Below are positions 52,736-62,054 of a stretch of DNA of 64,000 nt, one piece after another. Positions within the stretch are counted from its first letter, which is position 1. Every line of letters starts with the position of its first letter. Source of the stretch: Gottfriedia sp049568075 (GTDB lineage: Bacteria > Bacillota > Bacilli > Bacillales > Bacillaceae_G); the NCBI GenBank assembly GCA_049568075.1, contig CP144911.1, one strand, 5' to 3'. The translations under genes were made by a program, and so were the position numbers. The notes below the pieces were generated by a model, which did not search any database, was not told the DNA's origin, and was given only the letters and a program-made list of their open reading frames with translations.

Positions 52736-54494
52736 TTGCTTTGTCCTCCTTCTTCTTAGAATAGTCACGTTTTCTAGGTTGAATTAATGATGTATCAACA
52801 TCTTCGTAATGGAATAATGGTGAATTTGATTTCTCATCAAATTTAGCCATTGTAGTTTTTAAGAATTCCTCATCATTACGTTCTGGGAATTCAGGTTTAT
52901 AGTGAGCTCCACGGCTTTCATTACGGTTATATGCACCTAATGTGATAACACGTGATAAGTGAAGCATGTTTTCTAGTTGACGAGTAAATGAAGCACCTTG
53001 GTTACTCCATTTAGCTGTATCATTAATGTTAATGTTTTGATAGCGCTCATAAAGCTCTTGAATTTTTTCATCAGTTTTTAATAAGCGATCATTGAATCGA
53101 ACTACAGTAACGTTGTCTGTCATCCATTCTCCAAGCTCTTTATGAAGAAGGTATGCATTTTCTTTACCGTCCATTTTATAAATGCGATTCAATTTTTCTT
53201 TTTCTTCATTAGCATTTGATTCAAATACAGAAGTTGAAACATCATCTGAAGATTTAGCTAAACCATTTACGTATCTTACAGCATTTGGTCCAGCAACCAT
53301 TCCACCATAAATAGCAGAAAGTAATGAGTTAGCTCCTAAACGGTTAGCTCCGTGCATTGAGTAATCACACTCACCTGCAGCAAATAAACCAGGAATTGTA
53401 GTCATTTGGTCATAGTCAACCCATAATCCACCCATTGAGTAGTGAACTGCTGGGAAGATCTTCATTGGAACTTTTTTCGGATCATCACCTGTGAATTTCT
53501 CATAAATCTCGATGATTCCACCAAGTTTTACATCAAGTTCATGTGGATCTTTATGTGAAAGATCTAAATAAACCATGTTTTCACCATTGATACCAAGCTT
53601 GTGGTCAACACATACAGAGAAAATCTCACGTGTAGCAATATCCCTTGGTACAAGATTTCCATATGCAGGATATTTCTCTTCTAAGAAATACCATGGTTTA
53701 CCATCTTTATACGTCCAAACTCGTCCACCTTCACCACGAGCACTTTCACTCATTAAACGGTTTTTATCATCTCCAGGGATTGCAGTTGGATGGATTTGAA
53801 TAAATTCACCATTTGAATAAACTGCACCTTGACGATATACAGCTGCAGCAGCTGAACCAGTGTTGATAATTGAATTTGTCGTTTTACCAAAGATAATACC
53901 AGGGCCACCAGATGCCATAATTACAGCATCCGCAGGGAAACTTACAATTTCCATTGATGTTAGGTTTTGTCCAACGATCCCACGACATACGCCTTCATCA
54001 TCAACAATAACTCTTAAAAATTCCCAGCCTTCATACTTTTGAACAAGACCTTCAGATTCGTAACGACGAACTTGCTCATCTAATGCATATAATAATTGTT
54101 GCCCAGTCGTAGCACCAGCAAATGCTGTACGGTGATGTTGCGTTCCACCGAAACGACGGAAGTCTAATAGTCCTTCAGGCGTACGGTTGAACATTACACC
54201 CATACGGTCCATCATATGAATGATGCCAGGTGCTGCTTCTGCCATCGCCTTTACAGGTGGTTGGTTTGCTAAGAAATCCCCACCATAAATTGTATCATCA
54301 AAGTGCTCCCAAGGAGAGTCACCTTCACCTTTTGTATTAACAGCACCATTAATTCCACCTTGAGCACATACTGAATGTGATCGTTTTACGGGAACTAATG
54401 AGAATAAATCTACTTTTGTACCAGCTTCAGCGGCTTTAATTGTTGCCATAAGACCAGCTAAACCGCCACCGACGATAATTATTTTCCCACTCAT
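52728..54494 (-). CDS. sdhA: Succinate dehydrogenase flavoprotein subunit
   Basis: Oxidises succinate to fumarate with covalently bound FAD. The FAD dinucleotide motif is IIVGGGLAGLMATIKAAEAG, and the flavin-linked histidine is in KRSHSVCAQGGING. Substrate-site motifs include GGPGIIFGKTTNS, HPTAIPGDDK and MSESARGEGGRVW. At 588 residues it has family length. Twelve bases after sdhC and overlapping sdhB. Confidence 0.97.
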   Translation of the reverse strand: MSGKIIIVGGGLAGLMATIKAAEAGTKVDLFSLVPVKRSHSVCAQGGINGAVNTKGEGDSPWEHFDDTIYGGDFLANQPPVKAMAEAAPGIIHMMDRMGVMFNRTPEGLLDFRRFGGTQHHRTAFAGATTGQQLLYALDEQVRRYESEGLVQKYEGWEFLRVIVDDEGVCRGIVGQNLTSMEIVSFPADAVIMASGGPGIIFGKTTNSIINTGSAAAAVYRQGAVYSNGEFIQIHPTAIPGDDKNRLMSESARGEGGRVWTYKDGKPWYFLEEKYPAYGNLVPRDIATREIFSVCVDHKLGINGENMVYLDLSHKDPHELDVKLGGIIEIYEKFTGDDPKKVPMKIFPAVHYSMGGLWVDYDQMTTIPGLFAAGECDYSMHGANRLGANSLLSAIYGGMVAGPNAVRYVNGLAKSSDDVSTSVFESNANEEKEKLNRIYKMDGKENAYLLHKELGEWMTDNVTVVRFNDRLLKTDEKIQELYERYQNININDTAKWSNQGASFTRQLENMLHLSRVITLGAYNRNESRGAHYKPEFPERNDEEFLKTTMAKFDEKSNSPLFHYEDVDTSLIQPRKRDYSKKKEDKANA

Positions 54495-54506
54495 GACTCT
54501 CTCTCC

Positions 54507-55142
54507 TTACAAATTCGCTAGTTGTGGATCAATGAATGCAAAGATAGCAGTTAATCCAACGAATGATAATACTACGAATATACCTAATGTAACATATGTT
54601 GAAATACGTTGTGATCTAGGTGTTACTGTAATTCCCCAAGATACGAAGAACGACCATAATCCATTAGCAAAGTGGAAAATTGTTGAAATTACACCTACTA
54701 TATAGAAAACTAACATAAATTTTGAAGTAAAAATATCAGCCATCATATTATAATCAACCGTTGCTCCTAGTTGAGCAGCGATACGTGTTTGCCATACGTG
54801 CCAAGTAATAAAAATTAAAGTAACTACACCAGAAATACGTTGGAATAAATATAACCAGTTACGTAAGTATCCATAATTTTTAACATTGCTAGTTCCAGTG
54901 AACGCAATGTATAGTCCGTAAATTGCATGGTATAAAATTGGTAAGAAAATGACAAAAACTTCTAAAAAATAGCGGAATGGTAAATTCGCCATAAATTCAG
55001 CAGCTTTGTTGAACGATGTTGCTCCATTTGTCGCAAAATGATTGACAACTAAGTGCTGTGTTAAAAAGATCCCAACCGGAATAACTCCTAGCAATGAATG
55101 AAGTTTTCTAAAGAAAAACTCCCTTCCATTCTTGTTGCTCAT
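54507..55142 (-). CDS. sdhC: Succinate dehydrogenase cytochrome b558 subunit
   Basis: Membrane anchor with five TM helices and haem-ligating histidines (KLHSLLG, LTQHLVVNHF, YHAIYGLYI, ITWHVW, FHFANGLW). It transfers electrons to menaquinone. I start it at ATG 55142 (MSNKNGREFFFRKLHS, 211 residues), preceded by AGGGG; the upstream in-frame ATG at 55172 would include that box. First gene of sdhCAB; yslB is divergent. Confidence 0.95.
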   Translation of the reverse strand: MSNKNGREFFFRKLHSLLGVIPVGIFLTQHLVVNHFATNGATSFNKAAEFMANLPFRYFLEVFVIFLPILYHAIYGLYIAFTGTSNVKNYGYLRNWLYLFQRISGVVTLIFITWHVWQTRIAAQLGATVDYNMMADIFTSKFMLVFYIVGVISTIFHFANGLWSFFVSWGITVTPRSQRISTYVTLGIFVVLSFVGLTAIFAFIDPQLANL

Positions 55143-55444
55143 GTAAACCCCTGCCCCCTTTAGTTTGTGCACATGAAAAATTTAATTCCTCTATTATTCT
55201 AAAAAAATAGAATAAATAAGCAATACGCATAAAAAGTCGAAATTTTTATGACATTTATCTACAACCCATTTTACTCCTGATAATATAGGAGGTCAAGAAA
55301 ACGCGTACATTTTTCTTTACTGAAAAAACTTCTCATTTAGATTGGTAATCCTTGTAATCTACTGTTGTCGAATTATTGTTTTTACTATTAAATATTGTAT
55401 ATAATAAAAACATGTTTTTTTAGGAAAGGGAGAGTTATCCGACC

Positions 55445-55891
55445 ATGACGAACGGCATTGAAAATTTAAATATTCCGGGAAATATTTCTGGTTTTGGCTA
55501 TGAGCTAATACGTAACGATTTATTGAATGATTTATTAGGAAAAGAGCAAAATGATATTTTATATTGGGCGGGTAAAATGATTGCCAGGAAATATCCTTTA
55601 GCAACCTTTGAAGAAATTATAGAATTTTTTGATCAAGCTGGTTGGGGTACTCTTACTGTTGAAGAAGAAAAGAAGCAAGAAGTTCATTTAACACTATCTT
55701 CTGAATTAATTACATACAGAGATCAACAAAAAAAGAACGTATCTTACCAACTAGAAGCTGGATTTCTAGCGATGCAAATTCAACAGCAAATCGATGTTAT
55801 AGCTGAAACGTATGAAGAGCAAAGCAAAAGAGGCGACAAAGTAAAGTTCCAAGTAAAATGGGATTTAAAAGATCCAATTACAAGAAGATAA
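55445..55891 (+). CDS. yslB: DUF2507 protein YslB
   Basis: 148-residue soluble protein of the YslB/DUF2507 family: GFGYELIRNDLLNDLLGKEQNDILYW and EIIEFFDQAGWGTLTV are recognisable. The fold is related to V4R-type ligand-binding domains; function unknown. It lies next to sdhC and lysC as in B. subtilis. A GGAAAGGGAG box precedes the ATG at a longish spacing. Ends at a bidirectional hairpin. Confidence 0.88.
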   Translation: MTNGIENLNIPGNISGFGYELIRNDLLNDLLGKEQNDILYWAGKMIARKYPLATFEEIIEFFDQAGWGTLTVEEEKKQEVHLTLSSELITYRDQQKKNVSYQLEAGFLAMQIQQQIDVIAETYEEQSKRGDKVKFQVKWDLKDPITRR

Positions 55892-55894
55892 CAC

Positions 55895-55935
55895 GAAAAA
55901 CACCACAAGAACTTTGGTCCCTTGTGGTGTTTTCT
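55895..55935. terminator. Terminator of yslB
   Basis: AAAACACCACAAG / CTTGTGGTGTTTT stem with an 11-base loop. Confidence 0.85.
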
Positions 55936-56068
55936 TTTGAATAATTTTTTCTTGAAATATTGAAATATAAGTTCAATTACAGGTACAACAATGAGTATTA
56001 ACCAATAAATCATTAAGTCCAAATTTTTACTTCAATTTAAGAAAAAGATCAGGTAGTTATTATTTAAC

Positions 56069-56263
56069 TTACCCCTTCTCTTTCCTTTCCTTACTTGGAT
56101 CCTGCCTTCTAATTCCCTCAAAATTCTTGTTTCTTTTAACTCCCTTAATAATAGAATTTAACAAGAATAAACAAATAGAAACAAAAAACAAAATGGCGAG
56201 TATTAATAGAACGAACTGTAGCACAATTTCTCCATATCCGTAGGCAAGTATACTATGCCCCAT
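56069..56263 (-). CDS. Small single-pass membrane protein
   Basis: 64 residues. One TM helix (~12-36, EIVLQFVLLILAILFFVSI) is followed by a basic tail (SIIKGVKRNKNFEGIRR, ending KERKEKG). A near-ideal AAGGAGGT ribosome site eight bases before the ATG argues that it is real. Unknown function; located between lysC and yslB on the minus strand. Confidence 0.7.
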   Translation of the reverse strand: MGHSILAYGYGEIVLQFVLLILAILFFVSICLFLLNSIIKGVKRNKNFEGIRRQDPSKERKEKG

Positions 56264-56488
56264 TATTAATACCTCCTTCTTTTATTTACCATTTAGCCGT
56301 TCGCCTTACTTATTTTAAATTTACAGAATCTTTATATAATTTATTCGCTTAACGATTAAAAAACCCTTTTAAACGCTATCACTATACTATACGGCTCTGT
56401 ATATCTGAACGTGATGAATATTGATAAAATCAATATTTCAAAGCCTATATATAAGTATTTGAACGCCTAAAAGGGTTTATTTTACTAT

Positions 56489-57730
56489 TTAGTTTTCCAC
56501 TACTACTTCTTCATTAATACGATCTAATTCATATCCTTTATGAAGAGCGTGAACTGCTTCTTGTAATTTTGATTTTGGTACAACTGTAGATACTTTAATT
56601 TCAGAAGTACTTACCATTTTTACAGGGATTTCACTTTCAGCTAAAAATTTAAACATTTTTGCAGCAACACCTGGATTTGAAACCATTCCACTACCTACAA
56701 TTGATACTTTAGCAAGTTCACTTTCAAAATCAAATGAGCGGTAACCTAAAAATTCTTTCTTTGATTCTAGAACCGCTATTGCTTCCATCATATTTTCAGA
56801 TTTGATCGAGAATGAAAGATTTACTAAGTTATCTGATGTTACGCTTTGGATGATAATATCAACATCAATACCTTCACTTGCTAATAAAGTAAAGATTTTA
56901 GGTAATAAATCTACATGGTTATTTAAACCATTTAAAGTCATCCTTGTTACATTAGATTCGAATGCGATTCCTCTTACGACTGATTGTTGTTCCATTTGTG
57001 TTTCCTCCCCAATAAATGTACCGATTTCATCATGTTGACTTGAACGAACTTGAATTATTAAATTATAATTTTTTGCGAATTCTACTGCTCTTGGATGTAA
57101 AACCGCTGCTCCTAAAGCTGCAAGCTCTAGCATTTCATCATAAGAGACATGGCTTAGTTTAGAAGCATTTGGTTCAACTCTTGGATCCGTAGTATAAACA
57201 CCTAATACGTCCGTATAAATATCACAACGTTCTGCATTTAAAGCAGCTGCCAATGCAACAGCTGTTGTATCTGAACCACCACGACCTAATGTCGTAATTT
57301 CATTGTTGTCACTTAAACCTTGGAAACCAGCAACAATTACGATATACCCTTCATCAAGTAATTGTTGAATTCGATCAGTATGAATTGTTTCAATACGAGC
57401 ATTTCCATGGACAGATTCAGTTTGAATTCCAGCTTGCCAACCAGTTAGTGAAATAGCTTTAAAACCTTTAGCTTGGATTGCCATTGCTAGTAACGAAATC
57501 GAAACTTGTTCCCCTGTAGTAAGTAACATATCTAATTCACGTTTACTGTTTTGCGGACTAATTTGAGCTGCTAAACTAACTAGTTCGTCTGTATGATGTC
57601 CCATTGCAGATACAACTGTAACTACTTGGTTTCCTTCTTTATATGATTTGGTTACTGTTTCAGCAACATGCTGAATTCGTTCAATTGAGCCTACTGAAGT
57701 ACCACCGAATTTCTGAACAATAATTCCCAT
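56489..57730 (-). CDS. lysC: Aspartate kinase (lysine-sensitive type)
   Basis: Phosphorylates aspartate, the first step to lysine, threonine and methionine. The kinase domain starts IIVQKFGGTSVGS and contains GFQGLSDNNEITTLGRGGSDTTAVALAAAL. The C-terminus has two ACT domains (VRGIAFESNVTRMTL and LAKVSIVGSGMVSNPGVAAK) for allosteric control. Start ATG at 57730 (413 residues) has GTGAGG nine bases upstream; ATGs five codons earlier overlap that box. An internal start for the small beta subunit, as in B. subtilis LysC, is possible. Preceded by a lysine riboswitch. Confidence 0.95.
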   Translation of the reverse strand: MGIIVQKFGGTSVGSIERIQHVAETVTKSYKEGNQVVTVVSAMGHHTDELVSLAAQISPQNSKRELDMLLTTGEQVSISLLAMAIQAKGFKAISLTGWQAGIQTESVHGNARIETIHTDRIQQLLDEGYIVIVAGFQGLSDNNEITTLGRGGSDTTAVALAAALNAERCDIYTDVLGVYTTDPRVEPNASKLSHVSYDEMLELAALGAAVLHPRAVEFAKNYNLIIQVRSSQHDEIGTFIGEETQMEQQSVVRGIAFESNVTRMTLNGLNNHVDLLPKIFTLLASEGIDVDIIIQSVTSDNLVNLSFSIKSENMMEAIAVLESKKEFLGYRSFDFESELAKVSIVGSGMVSNPGVAAKMFKFLAESEIPVKMVSTSEIKVSTVVPKSKLQEAVHALHKGYELDRINEEVVVEN

Positions 57731-57764
57731 TTTTCTCATCCTCACTTTTTACTTAAAAAAGAAT

Positions 57765-57798
57765 ACAAAAAAGCGCGTGAAGCAATGTTCACGCGCCT
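57765..57798 (-). terminator. Terminator of the lysine riboswitch
   Basis: GCGCGTGAA / TTCACGCGC stem with a 6-base loop and TTTTTTG tail, between the aptamer and lysC. Confidence 0.85.
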
Positions 57799-57837
57799 AA
57801 TTTACAAATAAAATAAAATAGACAAATCATCAACATC

Positions 57838-58012
57838 TCTTCAATAGCTCCCCGCATAATTATTATGCGACAGTACTACATTTCTTAAATGCAGTCCCAA
57901 CAAAATGAATTGTGGATTCATTTTATTTCGGCAAAACTTCCTTTCAACTGTCCATCACAACGCCACACGTCTATGACAGCATACTTTTAAGTTTTGCACC
58001 TCTATTACGAGA
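57838..58012 (-). promoter_or_regulatory. Lysine riboswitch (L-box)
   Basis: Minus strand shows the conserved core segments in order: AGAGGTGCAAAACTTAAAAG, CATAGACGTGTGGCG, TGATGGACAGTTGAAAGGAAG, TTTTGCCGAA, GTTGGGACTGCATTTAAG and GTACTGTCGCATAAT...ATGCGGGGAGCTATTG. The terminator downstream suggests lysine-dependent attenuation of lysC. Confidence 0.95.
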
Positions 58013-58035
58013 GAAAATCATTTAATTTTAACTAA

Positions 58036-58064
58036 AATATAAATTATTTTGAAAATAGTGTCAA
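58036..58064 (-). promoter_or_regulatory. Sigma-A promoter of lysC leader
   Basis: TTGACA (58059-58064), 17-base spacer, TATATT (58036-58041), directly upstream of the L-box. Confidence 0.85.
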
Positions 58065-58086
58065 GATAAAAATTTTGGCAACTATG

Positions 58087-59862
58087 TTACTCTTTATGGA
58101 AATGCTGATAAATTTCTTCTGCAACATTTTTTGGCATTTTAGCTGCTATTAACTCATCGATTGATGCCTCTTTTATTTTTTTGACCGATCCAAAATGTTT
58201 AAGAAGAGCTTTCTTTCTTGTTCCACCAACACCTGCTATGCCATCTAAAGCCGATTGAACCATTGATTTACTATGAAGCTGACGATAGAATTCAATCGCA
58301 AACCTGTGTACCTCGTCTTGAATTCTTTGTAATAAAAAGAATTCTTGGCTTTGTCTTCCAAGTTGGACAATTTGAGGTGGTTGTCCGATTAATAACTCTG
58401 AAGTGCGGTGCTTTTCATCTTTAACAAGTCCAGCTGTTGGGATGTATAGGCCTAACTCATTTTGGAGTACATCTTCAACTGCAGCTAGATGTCCTTTCCC
58501 ACCATCCACAATTATTAAGTTTGGTAAAGGTAAATTCTCTTTTAATGCTCTCGAATATCTTCTACGTACTACCTCACGCATTGAATCGTAATCATCAGGT
58601 CCTACGACAGTTTTGATTTTATATTTGCGATAATCTTTTTTTGAAGGTTTTCCGTCTATAAAGACAACCATAGCTGAAACAGGATTTGTTCCTTGAATAT
58701 TTGAATTATCGAATGCTTCAATTCGATATGGAGTTTCAATATTTAAAATATCCCCTAGTTTTTCTATTGCTTTAACTGTTCTTTCTTCATCTCGCTCAAT
58801 TAACTTAAATTTCTCACCGAGTCCAATTTTGGCATTTTTATTTGCTAATACTACGAGTTCCTTTTTTTGGCCTCTTTTTGGTTGGAATACAGGAATTTTT
58901 AGTAAACCTTTTAGAATTTCAGTATCAACTTTATCTGGTACAAAAATTTCTTTTGGTTTTATATTGTGTGGTTTTTCATAAAATTGCCCAATAAACGATA
59001 GGAATTCTTCTTCTGGTTCATCGTAAATTGGAAAATATGATACATCTCTTTCAATTAATTTTCCTCTTCGAATAAAGAAAACTTGAACACACATCCATCC
59101 CTTATCAACCGCATATCCAAATACATCTCGATCAACTAAATCACTACTCATCATTTTCTGCTTTTCCATAGTCGCTTCAATAGATACAATTTGGTCTCGA
59201 TACTCTTTCGCGCGCTCGAAATCTAATTGTTCAGATGCAGCAAGCATTTTTGCCTCTAATTCTTTTCGTATTTGGTCTTCCCCACCGTTTAGAAAACGGG
59301 CAATTTCATTAACTATTTCCTGATTTTGTTGATCAGTTACTTCTTTTACACAAGGCGCAAGACACTGACCAATATGATAATATAAACAAACTTTATCTGG
59401 TAATGAAGAACATTTTCGTAATGGATATAGACGATCTAATAATTTTTTTGTTTCACTAGCGGCTGTAGCATTAGGGAATGGTCCAAAATATTTCCCTTTA
59501 TCTTTTTTTACATTTCGCGTAATTAATAAGCGAGGATGTTTTTCAGCAGTGATTTTAATAAAGGGGTATGATTTATCATCCTTTAACATGATGTTATATT
59601 TCGGATCATATTTCTTAATTAAATTCATCTCAAGAATTAAGGCTTCCATATTTGAAGAAGTAACAATATATTCAAAATCAGTTATCTCTTGAACTAATCG
59701 ATATGTCTTACCATCATGGGATCCCGTGAAATAAGATCTTACTCTATTTTTTAACACTTTAGCTTTTCCTACGTAAATGATCGTCCCTTGAATATCTTTC
59801 ATCAAATAACAACCAGGCTGATCAGGTAGTAGCGCTAATTTTTCTTTTAAGTGATTGTCCAT
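58087..59862 (-). CDS. uvrC: UvrABC excinuclease subunit C
   Basis: Makes both incisions in nucleotide excision repair. GIY-YIG nuclease at the N-terminus (LPDQPGCYLMKD, TIIYVGKAKVLKNRV), a UVR motif (~200-235, LDFERAKEYRDQI), an RNase H-like C-terminal nuclease domain (IEAFDNSNIQGTNPVSAMVVF, IVDGGKGHLAAV) and tandem helix-hairpin-helix motifs at the end (IAGVGGTRKKALLKHFGS). 591 residues, close to B. subtilis UvrC. ATG follows AGAGGTGAGAGG. Upstream of lysC as in B. subtilis. Confidence 0.97.
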   Translation of the reverse strand: MDNHLKEKLALLPDQPGCYLMKDIQGTIIYVGKAKVLKNRVRSYFTGSHDGKTYRLVQEITDFEYIVTSSNMEALILEMNLIKKYDPKYNIMLKDDKSYPFIKITAEKHPRLLITRNVKKDKGKYFGPFPNATAASETKKLLDRLYPLRKCSSLPDKVCLYYHIGQCLAPCVKEVTDQQNQEIVNEIARFLNGGEDQIRKELEAKMLAASEQLDFERAKEYRDQIVSIEATMEKQKMMSSDLVDRDVFGYAVDKGWMCVQVFFIRRGKLIERDVSYFPIYDEPEEEFLSFIGQFYEKPHNIKPKEIFVPDKVDTEILKGLLKIPVFQPKRGQKKELVVLANKNAKIGLGEKFKLIERDEERTVKAIEKLGDILNIETPYRIEAFDNSNIQGTNPVSAMVVFIDGKPSKKDYRKYKIKTVVGPDDYDSMREVVRRRYSRALKENLPLPNLIIVDGGKGHLAAVEDVLQNELGLYIPTAGLVKDEKHRTSELLIGQPPQIVQLGRQSQEFFLLQRIQDEVHRFAIEFYRQLHSKSMVQSALDGIAGVGGTRKKALLKHFGSVKKIKEASIDELIAAKMPKNVAEEIYQHFHKE

Positions 59863-60009
59863 TTCCTCTCACCTCTTTCGTGCAATTGTACACTTAATAT
59901 TATAATCTCCATATTTAAAAACTGAAAATACTTTAATGATATTAAGTAAAAATTAAGTTTTCTATTGTAACTTTAATTTCATCAAGAGAAGAAAAGGAGA
60001 AATGTTAAG

Positions 60010-60441
60010 ATGAAAAAAGTAAGAGTAGTTCATTTTTGGATAGGTGTGATTGTTTCGGTTTTCTTACTAATCGAATCTACTACAGGAATTATCCTGTATT
60101 TCAATAAAGGTGGCGAAGAAAAAGGAAGATTTTCTATGCAAGGTCAGTTTCCATCGGGTGGACAGTTTAATGGTAACCAACAATCTCAAAATAGCGATCA
60201 AAACACAGCGCTTCAAAATGGACAAAGTGGTGATAATACTCAAACTCCATTTCAAAATTTTGGAAAGAGAACTGAGCAGTCTGCATTTTCAGTCAAAAGC
60301 TTACATACCGGCATAATTGGTTTAATTAGTGGTATCGGTCTTTTTATACTTACTGGAACAGGTTTAGCGTTATCTTGGATTTTGTGGAGTAATAAACGAA
60401 AAATGAGAAAAAGAAAAGAAAAAGTATCCGTGGCTATCTAA
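60010..60441 (+). CDS. PepSY-associated TM-like small membrane protein
   Basis: 143 residues. N-terminal helix HFWIGVIVSVFLLIESTTGI and C-terminal helix GIIGLISGIGLFILTGTGLAL match the first and last helices of PepSY-TM proteins. Between them lies an extracytoplasmic loop rich in Gln, Asn and Gly (QFNGNQQSQNSDQNTAL), where larger members carry PepSY domains. A basic tail follows. AAAGGAGAAATG lies upstream of the ATG. Possibly a reduced relative; function unknown. Confidence 0.6.
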   Translation: MKKVRVVHFWIGVIVSVFLLIESTTGIILYFNKGGEEKGRFSMQGQFPSGGQFNGNQQSQNSDQNTALQNGQSGDNTQTPFQNFGKRTEQSAFSVKSLHTGIIGLISGIGLFILTGTGLALSWILWSNKRKMRKRKEKVSVAI

Positions 60442-60443
60442 CA

Positions 60444-60494
60444 AAAAGGGTGTCCCTGAAAAGTACTTTTATGGGACCTTTCTTTTTTCTTCAT
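60444..60494 (+). terminator. Terminator of the PepSY-TM-like gene
   Basis: AAAGG-TGTCCC / GGGACCTTT arms around a loop containing AAAAGTACTTTT, then CTTTTTTC. Confidence 0.65.
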
Positions 60495-60605
60495 TATTGG
60501 GATTGGGAAATCAGTGGTCAATTGGCATTTGGCATTTTTAATTTAAAATAAAAACCATCCAAAATATTTTGTAGTGACCCCATAAAGTTAGACTGGTTAC
60601 TTCAA

Positions 60606-61364
60606 TTAGGCAGCCTGTTGGGCATGAACTCGGTATTTTACTGGGCTCATGCCTTTTAATTTTGCCTTAATTCGTTTGTTATTGTAGTAATCTATATATT
60701 TAGCTAGTTCTTGTTTAAAGTGTTCGACACTGTTAAATTCTTTAAGATAGAGTAGTTCAGATTTCATGATACTAAAGAAACTTTCAATTACTGCGTTATC
60801 GTAACAGTTTCCTTTTCGTGACATACTCTGAGTGATTCCACGTTTAATAAGAGCACTACGATATTTTTTCATTTGATAGTGCCACCCTTGGTCTGAATGA
60901 ATTAGTAGTGTATCGGAATCTGTTAAACGTTCAAGAGATTGTTCTAACATATTTGATACAAGTGAATAAGTTGGACGTGAACCAATTGTATAAGCAATTA
61001 TTTCTCCATTATATAAGTCCAACATAGGTGAAAAGTATAGCTTTTCTCCAAATAATTTAAATTCAGTTATATCTGTAGCCCATTTCTCATTTGGTTTTTC
61101 AGCTTGAAAATTTCGATTTAAAATATTGGGTGCAATCTTACCTACTTCACCTTTGTAAGAGCGATATTTCTTTACCTTCACAAGTGATTTTATCCCTAGT
61201 TCTTTCATAAGTCGTTGAACTTTTTTATGATTTACTTTATAACCACGATTCGTAAGCTCGTCTCGAATTTTACGATAGCCATAACGAAATTCGTGTTCCT
61301 CATAAATTTCTTTTATCAGCACTTTTAACTCTGCGTCTGGATCAGGACGTTCTAGATTTTTCAT
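60606..61364 (-). CDS. IS3-type transposase OrfB (DDE integrase domain)
   Basis: 252 residues from the ATG at 61364, with HTH_21 (EEHEFRYGYRKIRDELTNRG) and the rve core. Catalytic residues are Asp in KWATDITEFKLFG, Asp in LLIHSDQGWHYQ and Glu in NCYDNAVIESFFSIMKSE, so the triad is intact. The frame is open upstream without a start to inside orfA (VKVVYELRHEFSLKELLLL...), so the native product is probably an OrfAB fusion made by -1 frameshifting near the A-run at 61472-61476. Confidence 0.92.
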   Translation of the reverse strand: MKNLERPDPDAELKVLIKEIYEEHEFRYGYRKIRDELTNRGYKVNHKKVQRLMKELGIKSLVKVKKYRSYKGEVGKIAPNILNRNFQAEKPNEKWATDITEFKLFGEKLYFSPMLDLYNGEIIAYTIGSRPTYSLVSNMLEQSLERLTDSDTLLIHSDQGWHYQMKKYRSALIKRGITQSMSRKGNCYDNAVIESFFSIMKSELLYLKEFNSVEHFKQELAKYIDYYNNKRIKAKLKGMSPVKYRVHAQQAA

Positions 61365-61450
61365 CCAATAATAAAACGTACTACGCGGAATACTGGCTAG
61401 CAGTAGAAGTTCTTTTAACGAAAACTCATGCCTTAATTCATAGACAACTT

Positions 61451-61957
61451 TTACTTTGTCTTGTTTCGTGATTTTTCCTTGTTTTGAACTAAGGCATTCA
61501 ACTTTTTTAGATATGCATTTTCCATGCGTAAACGTTCTATCTCAGCTTGAAGTTCTTCAATTGATTCTACAACAGGTGTAGTTTTCTTTGTTTCTTTTTT
61601 CATGGAAAGTCGCCCCTTTTTCTTTGATTCTAGGGCGTCTTGTCCTTGTGTTTCAAATTGAGTCCTCCATTTTCGAATCGTTCTAGGGGAAGGAATACTG
61701 AAAATTGCAGCTGCTTCATTAGGTGACGTCCCGTGGTCATTCATATACTTTAATACGTTTAGTTTAAACTGTACCGAATAACTTGTATATGACTTTTTAA
61801 GCAATCCATTAATCCCATTTTCCTTATATTGAGCTACCCAGTTTCTCACTTCAGCATGGGACGTTCCAAATAACTTACCAATAGAACGAAAACTTTCCTT
61901 ACCTTCTAAATAACGCATAACTACCGCTAATTTATGTTCAGTAGTAAATTTAGTCAT
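61451..61957 (-). CDS. IS3-type transposase OrfA (helix-turn-helix)
   Basis: 168 residues with two HTH regions (FTTEHKLAVVMRYLEG...IGKLFGTSHAEVRNWVAQYK, and FKLNVLKYMNDHGTSPNEAA) and a C-terminal leucine-zipper-like helix (SIEELQAEIERLRMENAYLKKL) for multimerisation. It binds the IS ends. Its start lies immediately inside the right inverted repeat. Confidence 0.92.
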   Translation of the reverse strand: MTKFTTEHKLAVVMRYLEGKESFRSIGKLFGTSHAEVRNWVAQYKENGINGLLKKSYTSYSVQFKLNVLKYMNDHGTSPNEAAAIFSIPSPRTIRKWRTQFETQGQDALESKKKGRLSMKKETKKTTPVVESIEELQAEIERLRMENAYLKKLNALVQNKEKSRNKTK

Positions 61958-62054
61958 AAAAAATGCACCTCCAAATGTTAGTCGTGTCTAACATTTGGGG
62001 TGCACTTCAAATATTTCTGGATGGTTTTTACTTTTATGTTTACAGCTTGAGAAA

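Larger units (their letters stand above)
60570..62009 (-). mobile_element. IS3-family (IS150 group) insertion sequence
   Basis: About 1.44 kb. Ends are imperfect inverted repeats: TGTAGTGACCCCATAAAGTTAGAC on the left and TGAAGTGCACCCCAAATGTTAGAC read inward from the right (aligned with a one-base gap). Two overlapping-frame genes (orfA, orfB) fill it. AATATTT flanks both ends directly (60563-60569 and 62010-62016), longer than the 3-5 bp usual for the family, so part is probably target symmetry. Confidence 0.88.

Noticed and set aside
55780..56022. 80-residue minus-strand frame beginning MDLMIYWLILIVVPVIELIF
   Set aside because: No ribosome site, and most of it is antisense to yslB and its terminator; only the first helix looks protein-like.
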